Origin: JACCYQ01 sp036675565
GTDB taxonomy: Bacteria > Bacteroidota > Bacteroidia > Chitinophagales > Chitinophagaceae
Length of the DNA: 64,000 bases
Reading direction: 5' to 3'
Assembly: GCA_036675565.1 (NCBI GenBank)
Contig: JAKFER010000302.1
Location: forward strand, 1 to 64,000
Positions 43,710-50,536 of this stretch are shown piece after piece. The position numbers and the translations under genes are program-made. Position 1 is the stretch's first letter; every line of letters starts with the position of its first letter. Below the pieces are notes generated by a model. It was not told the DNA's origin and made no database searches. It saw nothing but the letters and a program-made list of their open reading frames with translations.

Positions 43710-44669
43710 TTATGCAGCCTTTTTAGGCGTTGTCTTTTTCTTTTTTGGATACGATCCATTAAAGCTGCATTTTAATCCCCGCCGGTTTCCACAGCCCTCC
43801 AGTTCCTGGAGTGTTACTGAATTCTTTGAAAATACAAATTGCAATACACAAGGATCACCTGGCTGCCTATAAACGGCTGTATTGGCAGAAGTAAACAATG
43901 CAAAACCTTTGATTTCTCCGGTACATTCTCCTTTGTTTTGTTCAAAATGTATAAAAAACTGGAATCGTTCATCACTTTCTGTATCGCGGATAGAAACAAT
44001 GTTGTTTTTTCCTTTTACATAGTCTGCAGAATATTTATGCTCAGCCCGCAAAGTATCAAGTGGGTTAATTAGTTCCGCTTGTCCATCTTCCATTGCTTCG
44101 GTCATAATCAACATAAATTCATTTCCTTCTTTACTATATACATAAACCTCTTTCCCTTCCTTCATGTTATTGTCACTATCCCTCTTCAATATTGTTTTAG
44201 TGATTGTATACTTAGCATCGATCGTACTTGTTTGATGCGTGCCCGAAGCCTGGTCTGCTAATAATAATGGCATTGCCTGCTGGAACTGGTCATCACCATT
44301 AAATGCAGAAATGATGATGGCTCTTTTTTTATTCAAAACAGCTTTCGTTACAACATAAATTTCATCTTCGTCAACCGTGATTTTGCCCACCTGGTAAAGT
44401 TTTGGAGTCCCTTTACCCATAATGCGGGTTAAAATGGTATCGGGTACAAACTGGGTAAATATTTTATAAGAGATCAGGGTGGAGTCATTATCCTTTTTAA
44501 CAAGAGAGGTATCAGCCACAGAATAAGGAAGATCAATTTCGTTGAAAGATGTGATAAATTCACCAGCCTCAAGAGGTTCATCACCTGACAATGATTTCTT
44601 TTTTTCTTTACAACTACCGAATAAAAACAAAGCCGGTAATATTAAAATCAGCAACCTGGTTACATTCAT
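43710..44669 (-). CDS. Lipoprotein of unknown function
   Basis: A 319-residue predicted lipoprotein. MNVTRLLILILPALFLFGSC is the signal peptide with the lipobox cysteine at residue 20. The mature region is mixed alpha/beta, with repeated Lys-rich strands and a lysine/threonine tail (YPKKKKTTPKKAA). I recognise no catalytic or binding motif; two cysteines near the C-terminus (PCVLQF and GCGNRRGLKC) may pair. It stands alone on the minus strand, divergent from the DtxR-type regulator gene at 44793. Confidence 0.7.
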   Translation of the reverse strand: MNVTRLLILILPALFLFGSCKEKKKSLSGDEPLEAGEFITSFNEIDLPYSVADTSLVKKDNDSTLISYKIFTQFVPDTILTRIMGKGTPKLYQVGKITVDEDEIYVVTKAVLNKKRAIIISAFNGDDQFQQAMPLLLADQASGTHQTSTIDAKYTITKTILKRDSDNNMKEGKEVYVYSKEGNEFMLIMTEAMEDGQAELINPLDTLRAEHKYSADYVKGKNNIVSIRDTESDERFQFFIHFEQNKGECTGEIKGFALFTSANTAVYRQPGDPCVLQFVFSKNSVTLQELEGCGNRRGLKCSFNGSYPKKKKTTPKKAA

Positions 44670-44738
44670 AAAACCTTTTTATAGGAAAAATTGGTTGCCC
44701 AATTTACATTTTAAGTTTCATAGGGAAATATCAAATAT

Positions 44739-44769
44739 TTTGGTAACTTAAAAAATATTTTTAGATTTG
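44739..44769 (+). promoter_or_regulatory. Promoter of the DtxR-family regulator and ZIP transporter
   Basis: TTTG (44739-44742), exactly 19 nt, TAGATTTG (44762-44769): a full Bacteroidota promoter match, 23 nt before the TTG start. Confidence 0.78.
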
Positions 44770-44775
44770 TCTAAA
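44760..44775. promoter_or_regulatory. Palindromic operator over the DtxR-family promoter
   Basis: TTTAGA-TTTG-TCTAAA, a perfect 6-bp inverted repeat with a 4-nt centre. It covers the -7 box and the probable transcription start, so a bound dimer would block polymerase. The size and symmetry suit DtxR/MntR proteins, so autoregulation by the gene it precedes is likely but inferred. Confidence 0.65.
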
Positions 44776-44792
44776 TTTTTATTTAGCCAGCT

Positions 44793-45455
44793 TTGAATTA
44801 TTCCATCAGTGAAGAAAATCATTTAAAGGCCATTTTTCACCTTCAGGCCGACAGCAACCTGGTAACCACTAATGCCCTGGCATTGGAGTTAAATACCAGT
44901 GCTGCTTCCGTTACAGATATGCTGAAGAAACTGAAACAGAAAAAATTGCTTCATTACCAGCCGTATCGCGGATTTAAATTAAGTGTTGAGGGACGTAAAG
45001 TGGCCTTGGATATTGTACGCAGGCACCGCCTTTGGGAATATTTTCTTTCAGAAAAATTAAAATTTACCTGGGATGAGGTACATGAATTGGCTGAAGAACT
45101 GGAACACATTAACAATAAAAAATTAACCGACCGCCTTGATGAATACCTGGGACATCCCAAATTTGATCCGCATGGAGACCCCATACCTGATAGCTTTGGT
45201 AAAATGACTGCAAGCCTACTGGTGGATCTTACAAAAGTTACTGAAAACAAATTTGTAGAGGTTTGTAATGTTGGGAATCAATCCCCAGAAATTCTTGATT
45301 TATTAAAACATAATAAGATCCACATTGGTACACGGCTTGAAGTGAAACGCATTTTCCCTTTTGACCATTCAATGGAAATTAAGGTGAAATCATTTCCCGC
45401 AATTACAATCAGTGAGCAATTGGCAGAAAACATTTACGTAAAAATTTTAAAATGA
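44793..45455 (+). CDS. DtxR/MntR-family metal-dependent transcriptional regulator
   Basis: A 220-residue regulator. The N-terminal winged helix-turn-helix covers about residues 1-65 (SEENHLKAIFHLQ; LELNTSAASVTDMLKKLKQ); the dimerisation/metal-binding domain follows with VRRHRLWEYFLSEKL, WDEVHELAEELEHI and LGHPKFDPHGDPIP, which carry the His/Glu metal ligands of this family; a C-terminal FeoA/SH3-like domain ends it. Starts with TTG at 44793. The gene overlaps the ZIP transporter by 4 bp (ATGA), so it probably represses metal uptake when Mn2+ or Fe2+ is plentiful. Confidence 0.9.
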   Translation: MNYSISEENHLKAIFHLQADSNLVTTNALALELNTSAASVTDMLKKLKQKKLLHYQPYRGFKLSVEGRKVALDIVRRHRLWEYFLSEKLKFTWDEVHELAEELEHINNKKLTDRLDEYLGHPKFDPHGDPIPDSFGKMTASLLVDLTKVTENKFVEVCNVGNQSPEILDLLKHNKIHIGTRLEVKRIFPFDHSMEIKVKSFPAITISEQLAENIYVKILK

Positions 45456-46279
45456 TCCAGCAACTAGAAGAATTTTTAATGGGAATTGGTCCGGTAAAAG
45501 CTGCATTGCTTGCTACCCTGTTCACTTGGTTTCTAACAGCTGCGGGAGCTTCATTTGTATTCTTTTTTAAAACCCTGAACCGGGGCGTGTTGGACCCTAT
45601 GTTGGGTTTTACCGGTGGCGTAATGGTTGCCGCCAGTTTCTGGTCCTTATTAAATCCTGCAATTGAAATATCTGAAAGATTATATCCAGGTTACAGCTGG
45701 ATGCCGGCAGCAGTTGGTTTTTTCCTGGGAGCTATGTTTATTTTTTTCCTGGATAAAGTAACGCCGCACCTTCACCTCAATTTCGGTTTAAGTGAAACAG
45801 AAGGTATTAAAACAAAACTGCATCGTACTACCCTGCTGATCCTTGCTATCACTTTACATAATATCCCAGAAGGTCTTGCAGTTGGTGTATTGTTCGGCGC
45901 AGCTGCATTGGGGATGGAAGATGCTTCCATATCAGCAGCCATTGCGTTAGCCATCGGGATAGGAATTCAAAATTTTCCTGAAGGTATTGCGGTCGCCATG
46001 CCATTGCGGAGACATGGAGTAACACGTTTTAAAAGTTTTTGGTATGGCCAATTATCAGCTATCGTAGAACCCGTAGCAGGCGTATTGGGTGCACTTGCAG
46101 TAATTTATATGGAACCTGTATTGCCTTTTGCCTTAGCCTTTGCTGCAGGCGCTATGATATTTGTTGTTGTGGAAGAAGTGATACCGGAAACGCAAAGAGA
46201 TAAATATACCGATCGTTCAACACTAGGATTTATTGGCGGGTTCCTGGTCATGATGATTCTTGATGTTGCGCTGGGTTAG
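45452..46279 (+). CDS. ZIP-family divalent metal transporter
   Basis: A 275-residue inner-membrane transporter with about eight helices. TM4 contains LHNIPEGLAVGVLFG and TM5 IQNFPEGIAVAMPL, the HNxPEG and paired motifs that form the binuclear metal site of ZIP proteins; the loop between TM3 and TM4 has HLHLNFG. It resembles the GufA/ZupT subgroup, which transports Zn2+, Fe2+ or Mn2+. Translationally coupled to the DtxR-type regulator, which points to Mn or Fe. Its 3' end overlaps the Crp/Fnr gene on the other strand by 57 bp. Confidence 0.88.
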   Translation: MIQQLEEFLMGIGPVKAALLATLFTWFLTAAGASFVFFFKTLNRGVLDPMLGFTGGVMVAASFWSLLNPAIEISERLYPGYSWMPAAVGFFLGAMFIFFLDKVTPHLHLNFGLSETEGIKTKLHRTTLLILAITLHNIPEGLAVGVLFGAAALGMEDASISAAIALAIGIGIQNFPEGIAVAMPLRRHGVTRFKSFWYGQLSAIVEPVAGVLGALAVIYMEPVLPFALAFAAGAMIFVVVEEVIPETQRDKYTDRSTLGFIGGFLVMMILDVALG

Positions 46280-46879
46280 TTCTGTATCCGATTTTTTGGG
46301 TGCTCTGAGCAAATGTTTAAACCTGCTGAATGTTTCAGGTTTTATATTTAAATAGGAAGCCAGATATTTTTGCGGTACCCTCTGTAACAATTCGGGGTTC
46401 TTTTTTACAAAATTGATAAACCTTTCCCTGGGTGTCATTTTTACCATTTGCAGTTGCCACTTATCCTTCAATAAAAAATTATGTACAATGATCAGCCTGC
46501 CCAGGTGTTCAAATTTCTGACTCATGTTATAAACTTTTTCCAGGTCCTGGTAGGTTATTGATAAGGCTTTCGTAGGCTCTATAGCTTCAATATAATATTC
46601 TGATGGTTGGCGGCTGTAAAATGATTCTTCAGATAAGATCACATGTCCTTCAAATGAAATTTGTGTATTGATCTCCTCTTTACCTTTTTTATAGTACTTG
46701 CGAACAAGACCACTTAACAGGAAATTGAAATAATTATCAACTTCCCCAGGTTTGGAAAGAAATTCTTTTTTGTTGAATGTCCGGATGATAATATAGGGTT
46801 CAAGAATGGTTTGAAATTCCTCCTCAGAAATTTCAGAAAATTTATTAAGGAACAGGAAAAAAGGCTTAGTCTCTTCCAT
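46223..46879 (-). CDS. Crp/Fnr-family transcriptional regulator
   Basis: A 218-residue regulator. The N-terminal cyclic-nucleotide-binding-type beta-roll runs about residues 25-130 (KKEFLSKPGEVDNYFNFLLSG, then HVILSEESFYSRQPSEYYIEA). A long dimerisation helix follows. The C-terminal winged HTH is shown by LLQRVPQKYLASYLNIKPET and SRFKHLL. It has no FNR-type cysteine cluster. The ligand and targets are unknown. Its promoter holds a perfect 18-bp palindrome, a probable autoregulatory site. It converges on the ZIP gene with a 57-bp overlap. Confidence 0.87.
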   Translation of the reverse strand: MEETKPFFLFLNKFSEISEEEFQTILEPYIIIRTFNKKEFLSKPGEVDNYFNFLLSGLVRKYYKKGKEEINTQISFEGHVILSEESFYSRQPSEYYIEAIEPTKALSITYQDLEKVYNMSQKFEHLGRLIIVHNFLLKDKWQLQMVKMTPRERFINFVKKNPELLQRVPQKYLASYLNIKPETFSRFKHLLRAPKKSDTELTQRNIKNHHDQEPANKS

Positions 46880-46890
46880 GGTATTGCTTA

Positions 46891-46908
46891 TTTAGTAGGC
46901 CTACTAAA
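46891..46908. promoter_or_regulatory. Perfect 18-bp palindrome before the Crp/Fnr gene
   Basis: TTTAGTAGG-CCTACTAAA, no spacer and no mismatch, starting 11 nt upstream of the start codon at 46879. On the minus strand TAACTTTA (46905-46912, one mismatch to the -7 box) overlaps its edge. This placement fits an operator, probably for autoregulation. Confidence 0.65.
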
Positions 46909-47002
46909 GTTACTTGATTCCGGACTAGTTATAATCAGTTTAAATATGATTTTTCTCATAATCCTTTATTTTTCCCATCTAAAAAGTTTTACTTTCAAAA
47001 CA

Positions 47003-47010
47003 TTAGTTTT
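47003..47010 (+). promoter_or_regulatory. -7 promoter box for icd
   Basis: TAGTTTTG, exact -7 box, 48 nt before the icd ATG. The -33 element is not convincing. Confidence 0.4.
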
Positions 47011-47058
47011 GCTACCCTGTAACTCAGGAAATCAAACATTTTAAAAATTAAAAAAGCT

Positions 47059-48294
47059 ATGGCACAAAAGATCAAAGTAAACAACCCGGTAGTGGAACTG
47101 GATGGTGATGAGATGACAAGGATAATATGGAAATTTATTAAGGAAAAGCTGATTCTACCTTATGTTGAAGTCGATATAAAATATTATGATCTTGGAATAG
47201 AGCATCGGGATGAAACCCACGACCAGGTTACGGTTGATGCTGCCAATGCTATAAAGCAATATGGTGTAGGAATAAAATGCGCCACCATCACGCCTGATGA
47301 AGAAAGAGTGAAAGAATTCAACCTGAAACAAATGTGGAAGAGCCCGAATGGCACTATCCGAAATATTCTTGACGGTACCGTTTTCCGCGAACCTATCGTA
47401 ATGAAAAACATACCCCGACTGGTAAATAACTGGACAGCACCAATCATAGTTGGCCGTCACGCTTTTGGCGATCAATACCGTGCAACGGATACGGTTATAA
47501 AAGGTAAAGGCAAGTTAACAATGACCTTTACACCCGAAGATGGCAGCCCCGCACAAGTATTTGAAGTATATAATTTTAAGGGAGATGGTGTGGCGCTATC
47601 TATGTATAATACGGATGAATCTATTAAAGGTTTTGCGCACAGTTGTTTCAATATGGCACTCAGCAAAAAATGGCCTTTATATCTTTCTACAAAAAATACC
47701 ATCCTCAAAAAGTATGATGGCCGTTTCAAAGACATTTTCCAGGAGATTTATGATAATGAATATAAAAGTCAATTTGAAAAAGAAGGCATTACCTACGAAC
47801 ATCGTTTAATTGATGATATGGTAGCCGCTGCCTTAAAATGGAATGGAAATTTTGTTTGGGCCTGCAAAAATTATGATGGAGATGTACAAAGCGATACGGT
47901 TGCCCAGGGTTTTGGATCACTAGGTTTGATGACCTCGGTTTTGATTACACCTGATGGAAAAACGATGGAAGCCGAAGCGGCCCATGGAACAGTTACCCGC
48001 CACTACCGGGAACATCAAAAAGGAAACGCCACCAGCACCAATCCCATTGCATCCATATTTGCATGGACAAGAGGATTAGCTTTTCGAGGTAAATTAGACA
48101 ACAACCAGGAGTTGATTGATTTCGCCCATGCATTGGAAACGGTATGCATTGAAACCGTTGAAAGCGGAAAAATGACCAAGGACCTGGCCATTACCGCTTT
48201 TGGTTCCAAAGTAAAACATGGTGAACATTACCTGAATACAGAAGAATTCCTTGAAGTGCTGAATGAAAATCTGCAAAAGAAATTGGGAAAATAA
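47059..48294 (+). CDS. icd: NADP-dependent isocitrate dehydrogenase (eukaryotic-type, homodimeric)
   Basis: A 411-residue TCA-cycle enzyme that converts isocitrate to 2-oxoglutarate and CO2 with NADP. VELDGDEMTRIIW at the N-terminus, SPNGTIRNILDGTVFREPI (substrate-binding serine/arginine region), DQYRATDTVI and IDDMVAAALKWNGNFVWACKNYDGDVQSD with the metal-binding aspartates place it in the type II homodimer family found in eukaryotes and many Bacteroidota. EAAHGTVTRHYREHQKG is the NADP-binding motif. A single gene with its own terminator. Confidence 0.95.
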   Translation: MAQKIKVNNPVVELDGDEMTRIIWKFIKEKLILPYVEVDIKYYDLGIEHRDETHDQVTVDAANAIKQYGVGIKCATITPDEERVKEFNLKQMWKSPNGTIRNILDGTVFREPIVMKNIPRLVNNWTAPIIVGRHAFGDQYRATDTVIKGKGKLTMTFTPEDGSPAQVFEVYNFKGDGVALSMYNTDESIKGFAHSCFNMALSKKWPLYLSTKNTILKKYDGRFKDIFQEIYDNEYKSQFEKEGITYEHRLIDDMVAAALKWNGNFVWACKNYDGDVQSDTVAQGFGSLGLMTSVLITPDGKTMEAEAAHGTVTRHYREHQKGNATSTNPIASIFAWTRGLAFRGKLDNNQELIDFAHALETVCIETVESGKMTKDLAITAFGSKVKHGEHYLNTEEFLEVLNENLQKKLGK

Positions 48295-48297
48295 AAT

Positions 48298-48330
48298 CTA
48301 AAAGCCGGCAAATCGCCGGCTTTTTTTTTG
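48298..48330 (+). terminator. Terminator of icd
   Basis: Stem AAAGCCGGC / GCCGGCTTT with a 5-nt loop and nine T, beginning right after the icd stop codon. Confidence 0.9.
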
Positions 48331-48383
48331 ATAAACTTTTTATTAATTCCTTAAAAATTGATTTTTAAAAAACAAAAACTTCT

Positions 48384-48411
48384 AATCCCCAAACTCTAAA
48401 CCCTAAACTAT
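48384..48411 (-). repeat. Degenerate heptamer array at the end of the aldo/keto reductase gene
   Basis: Plus strand: AATCCCC, AAACTCT, AAACCCT, AAACTAT, four units in phase. Read with the gene (minus) it is TTTAGGG-like and begins at its TAG stop (48408-48410). It resembles a telomere-type CCCTAAA repeat by sequence only. Confidence 0.6.
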
Positions 48412-49397
48412 TTTACAATCTTGTCAATCTCTCTTAATTCTTCTTCACTAAATCCAGGTTGATGCATGCATAGCAATCCGTCTATTAATTGGGCTGCACT
48501 GCTTACACCTAACAGAACAGAAGTAATTCGCTGGTCTTTTAACAACCAGGATAAAGCCATTTGTGCTAATGTCTGTCCCCTTTTTATTGCCAATTCATTC
48601 AGCTTACTGATACGCTCAATGATTTCAACAGTAATCTCATTTGATTTTAAGAAACCGGATGGTTTTGCAGCACGGGAATTTTCTGGAATACCTTTCAAAT
48701 ATTTTTGGGTTAATAATCCCTGTGCCAATGGAGAGAATGGAATACAACCCACTCCTTCTTCTTCCAAAACATCCAGCAAACCATCTTCTACCCAACGAAC
48801 CAACATGGAATATTTGGGTTGATGAATCAGGCAAGGTGTGCCCATTTCTTTCAACAAATCAATCGCTTTTTTGGCTTCTTCTGCTGGGTAATTAGAGATC
48901 CCGGCATATAATGCTTTCCCTTGTTTGATGATTAAAGAAAGCGCTGACATCGTTTCTTCCAATGGAGTTTCCGGATCAGGCCGGTGGTGATAAAAAATAT
49001 CAACATAATCCAGTTGCATTCTTTTCAAACTCTGGTCCAGGCTGGAGACCAGGTATTTTTTCGAACCCCAGTCACCGTAAGGTCCATTCCACATATGATA
49101 ACCGGCTTTTGTAGAGATGATCATTTCATCCCGATAAGCAGCAAAATCTTCTTTTAAAATCCGACCGAAATTTTCTTCTGCTGATCCCGGCGGTGGCCCA
49201 TAATTATTGGCTAGGTCAAAATGTGTAATACCCTGGTCAAAAGCAAGGTGAAGAATTTCTCGATAATTTTTTTCTTCATCCTGGTGCCCGAAATTATGCC
49301 AAAGACCCAGCGAAATAACTGGCAATTTTATTCCTGAATGACCGCAACGCCTGTATTGCATGGTTTGATAACGTTCAGGGTTTGGTGTATAGCTCAT
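48408..49397 (-). CDS. Aldo/keto reductase (YghZ-like, putative L-glyceraldehyde 3-phosphate reductase)
   Basis: A 329-residue NADPH-dependent oxidoreductase with a TIM barrel. The catalytic tetrad region is visible: DLANNYGPPPG (Asp/Tyr), TKAGYHMWNGP (Lys), DIFYHHRPDPETP (His). SVLLGVSSAAQLIDGL near the C-terminus binds NADPH. The RRCGHSGIKLPVISLGLW N-terminus matches the YghZ subgroup that detoxifies methylglyoxal or L-glyceraldehyde 3-phosphate; actual substrate unknown. Divergent from the isoprenoid enzyme gene. Confidence 0.88.
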   Translation of the reverse strand: MSYTPNPERYQTMQYRRCGHSGIKLPVISLGLWHNFGHQDEEKNYREILHLAFDQGITHFDLANNYGPPPGSAEENFGRILKEDFAAYRDEMIISTKAGYHMWNGPYGDWGSKKYLVSSLDQSLKRMQLDYVDIFYHHRPDPETPLEETMSALSLIIKQGKALYAGISNYPAEEAKKAIDLLKEMGTPCLIHQPKYSMLVRWVEDGLLDVLEEEGVGCIPFSPLAQGLLTQKYLKGIPENSRAAKPSGFLKSNEITVEIIERISKLNELAIKRGQTLAQMALSWLLKDQRITSVLLGVSSAAQLIDGLLCMHQPGFSEEELREIDKIVK

Positions 49398-49442
49398 ACT
49401 ATTATTTTTAATGAAAGATAATTCTCCTAAAGATAGATAAGC

Positions 49443-49467
49443 CGGAAGTTTTACCTTCCGTCTTTTT
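49443..49467 (+). terminator. Hairpin with T-tract just before the isoprenoid enzyme gene
   Basis: CGGAAG-TTTTAC-CTTCCG followed by TCTTTTT on the plus strand, 20 nt before the TTG at 49487. A terminator-like element between divergent genes has no upstream plus-strand gene to end, so it may be a leader attenuator or simply an mRNA 5' hairpin. Confidence 0.4.
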
Positions 49468-49486
49468 AAAATTAATTACAGATTTT

Positions 49487-50452
49487 TTGATAAAACTAAA
49501 AGCAATACAAGCCTTTTTACAAACAGGTTTTGATTTGTATTACCTGAATAAATTTCGATTTAATAAGCTGGTTATTGAATTGAATGAATACCTGCATCCC
49601 ATGGGTTTACAATTAGATGATCATTTAAAAAAAAGGATCTGGTCCTATACATTACAAAGTGCTGCTACCAATCGCTGGTTTACGGATCTCAGGGATTATA
49701 AAACAACTATGTATGAACAGCAGGCGGCGCTTTACCTGGGTGCTTACACCCCTGTTTATGATGACCTGGTTGACGATCAAACCATGAATCACCAGGATAT
49801 TAAAAAATTACAAAAAGATCAAAACAAAGAAAATGTGCATCATGCTTTGATTTATTACCTGTACAAAAAATTGGCAACCCATTTACCAAAAAATGGCCAT
49901 TTCAATCATTATTTCCAATTATCGGGACAGGCCCAAACAGCCAGCATTCGACAATTAAAAAAAGAGCCGTTGCATTGGGGTGAGCTTCAACAAATAACTT
50001 TTGACAAAGGCGGCTATGCCACCCTGTTATACCGAAGTATCCTTGAAAATGAAATTGAAATAAAAGAAGAAAATGCTATTTACCAGCTGGGTGCTACACT
50101 GCAATTGGTGAATGATGCTTTTGATGTTTATAAAGATCATCAGCAAGGTTTGCAAACCTTAATAACAAATACTACTGACATCAACATTCCAGCAGGTATT
50201 TTCGAAGAACAAGTAAACACCTGTATTTTAGCTATCCATGATCTTCCTTATGCAAAAAACCATATAGAAAGAATGCTATGGAAAATAAAAGTCATGCTTA
50301 GTCGCGGTTTTGTTTGTTTTGAACAGTTAAAAGCTTTGCCCGGCGCATCAACAGAATTTTCCCCTGAAAATTACAGCCGCACCCAGTTAATCTGCGATAT
50401 GGAACGAATGAAAAATATAAGAAGAAGCCTGGAAATTGCTTCAGCATTATAA
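49487..50452 (+). CDS. Class 1 isoprenoid biosynthesis enzyme-like protein, substrate unknown
   Basis: A 321-residue mostly helical protein with the two metal-binding motifs of class 1 terpenoid synthases: YDDLVDD (D92, D93, D96) and NDAFDVYKD (N209-D217). The spacing of about 115 residues between motifs fits the alpha-helical terpenoid synthase/polyprenyl synthase fold. It does not look like a standard farnesyl diphosphate synthase: no second DDxxD and no FARM-context arginines are seen. It may act on a prenyl diphosphate of unknown identity. Start TTG at 49487. No terpene cluster surrounds it. Confidence 0.65.
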   Translation: MIKLKAIQAFLQTGFDLYYLNKFRFNKLVIELNEYLHPMGLQLDDHLKKRIWSYTLQSAATNRWFTDLRDYKTTMYEQQAALYLGAYTPVYDDLVDDQTMNHQDIKKLQKDQNKENVHHALIYYLYKKLATHLPKNGHFNHYFQLSGQAQTASIRQLKKEPLHWGELQQITFDKGGYATLLYRSILENEIEIKEENAIYQLGATLQLVNDAFDVYKDHQQGLQTLITNTTDINIPAGIFEEQVNTCILAIHDLPYAKNHIERMLWKIKVMLSRGFVCFEQLKALPGASTEFSPENYSRTQLICDMERMKNIRRSLEIASAL

Positions 50453-50512
50453 GCTATTTACATTTTACGCACAGCCTGTTTATTCAATTAACTAACAAAT
50501 GTTCTGGTTACC

Positions 50513-50520
50513 TATCTTTG
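50513..50520 (+). promoter_or_regulatory. -7 promoter box for the acyl-CoA carboxylase gene
   Basis: TATCTTTG, exact -7 box, 16 nt before the ATG at 50537. The -33 element is weak. Confidence 0.42.
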
Positions 50521-50536
50521 TTTTAAACGCGAATTA

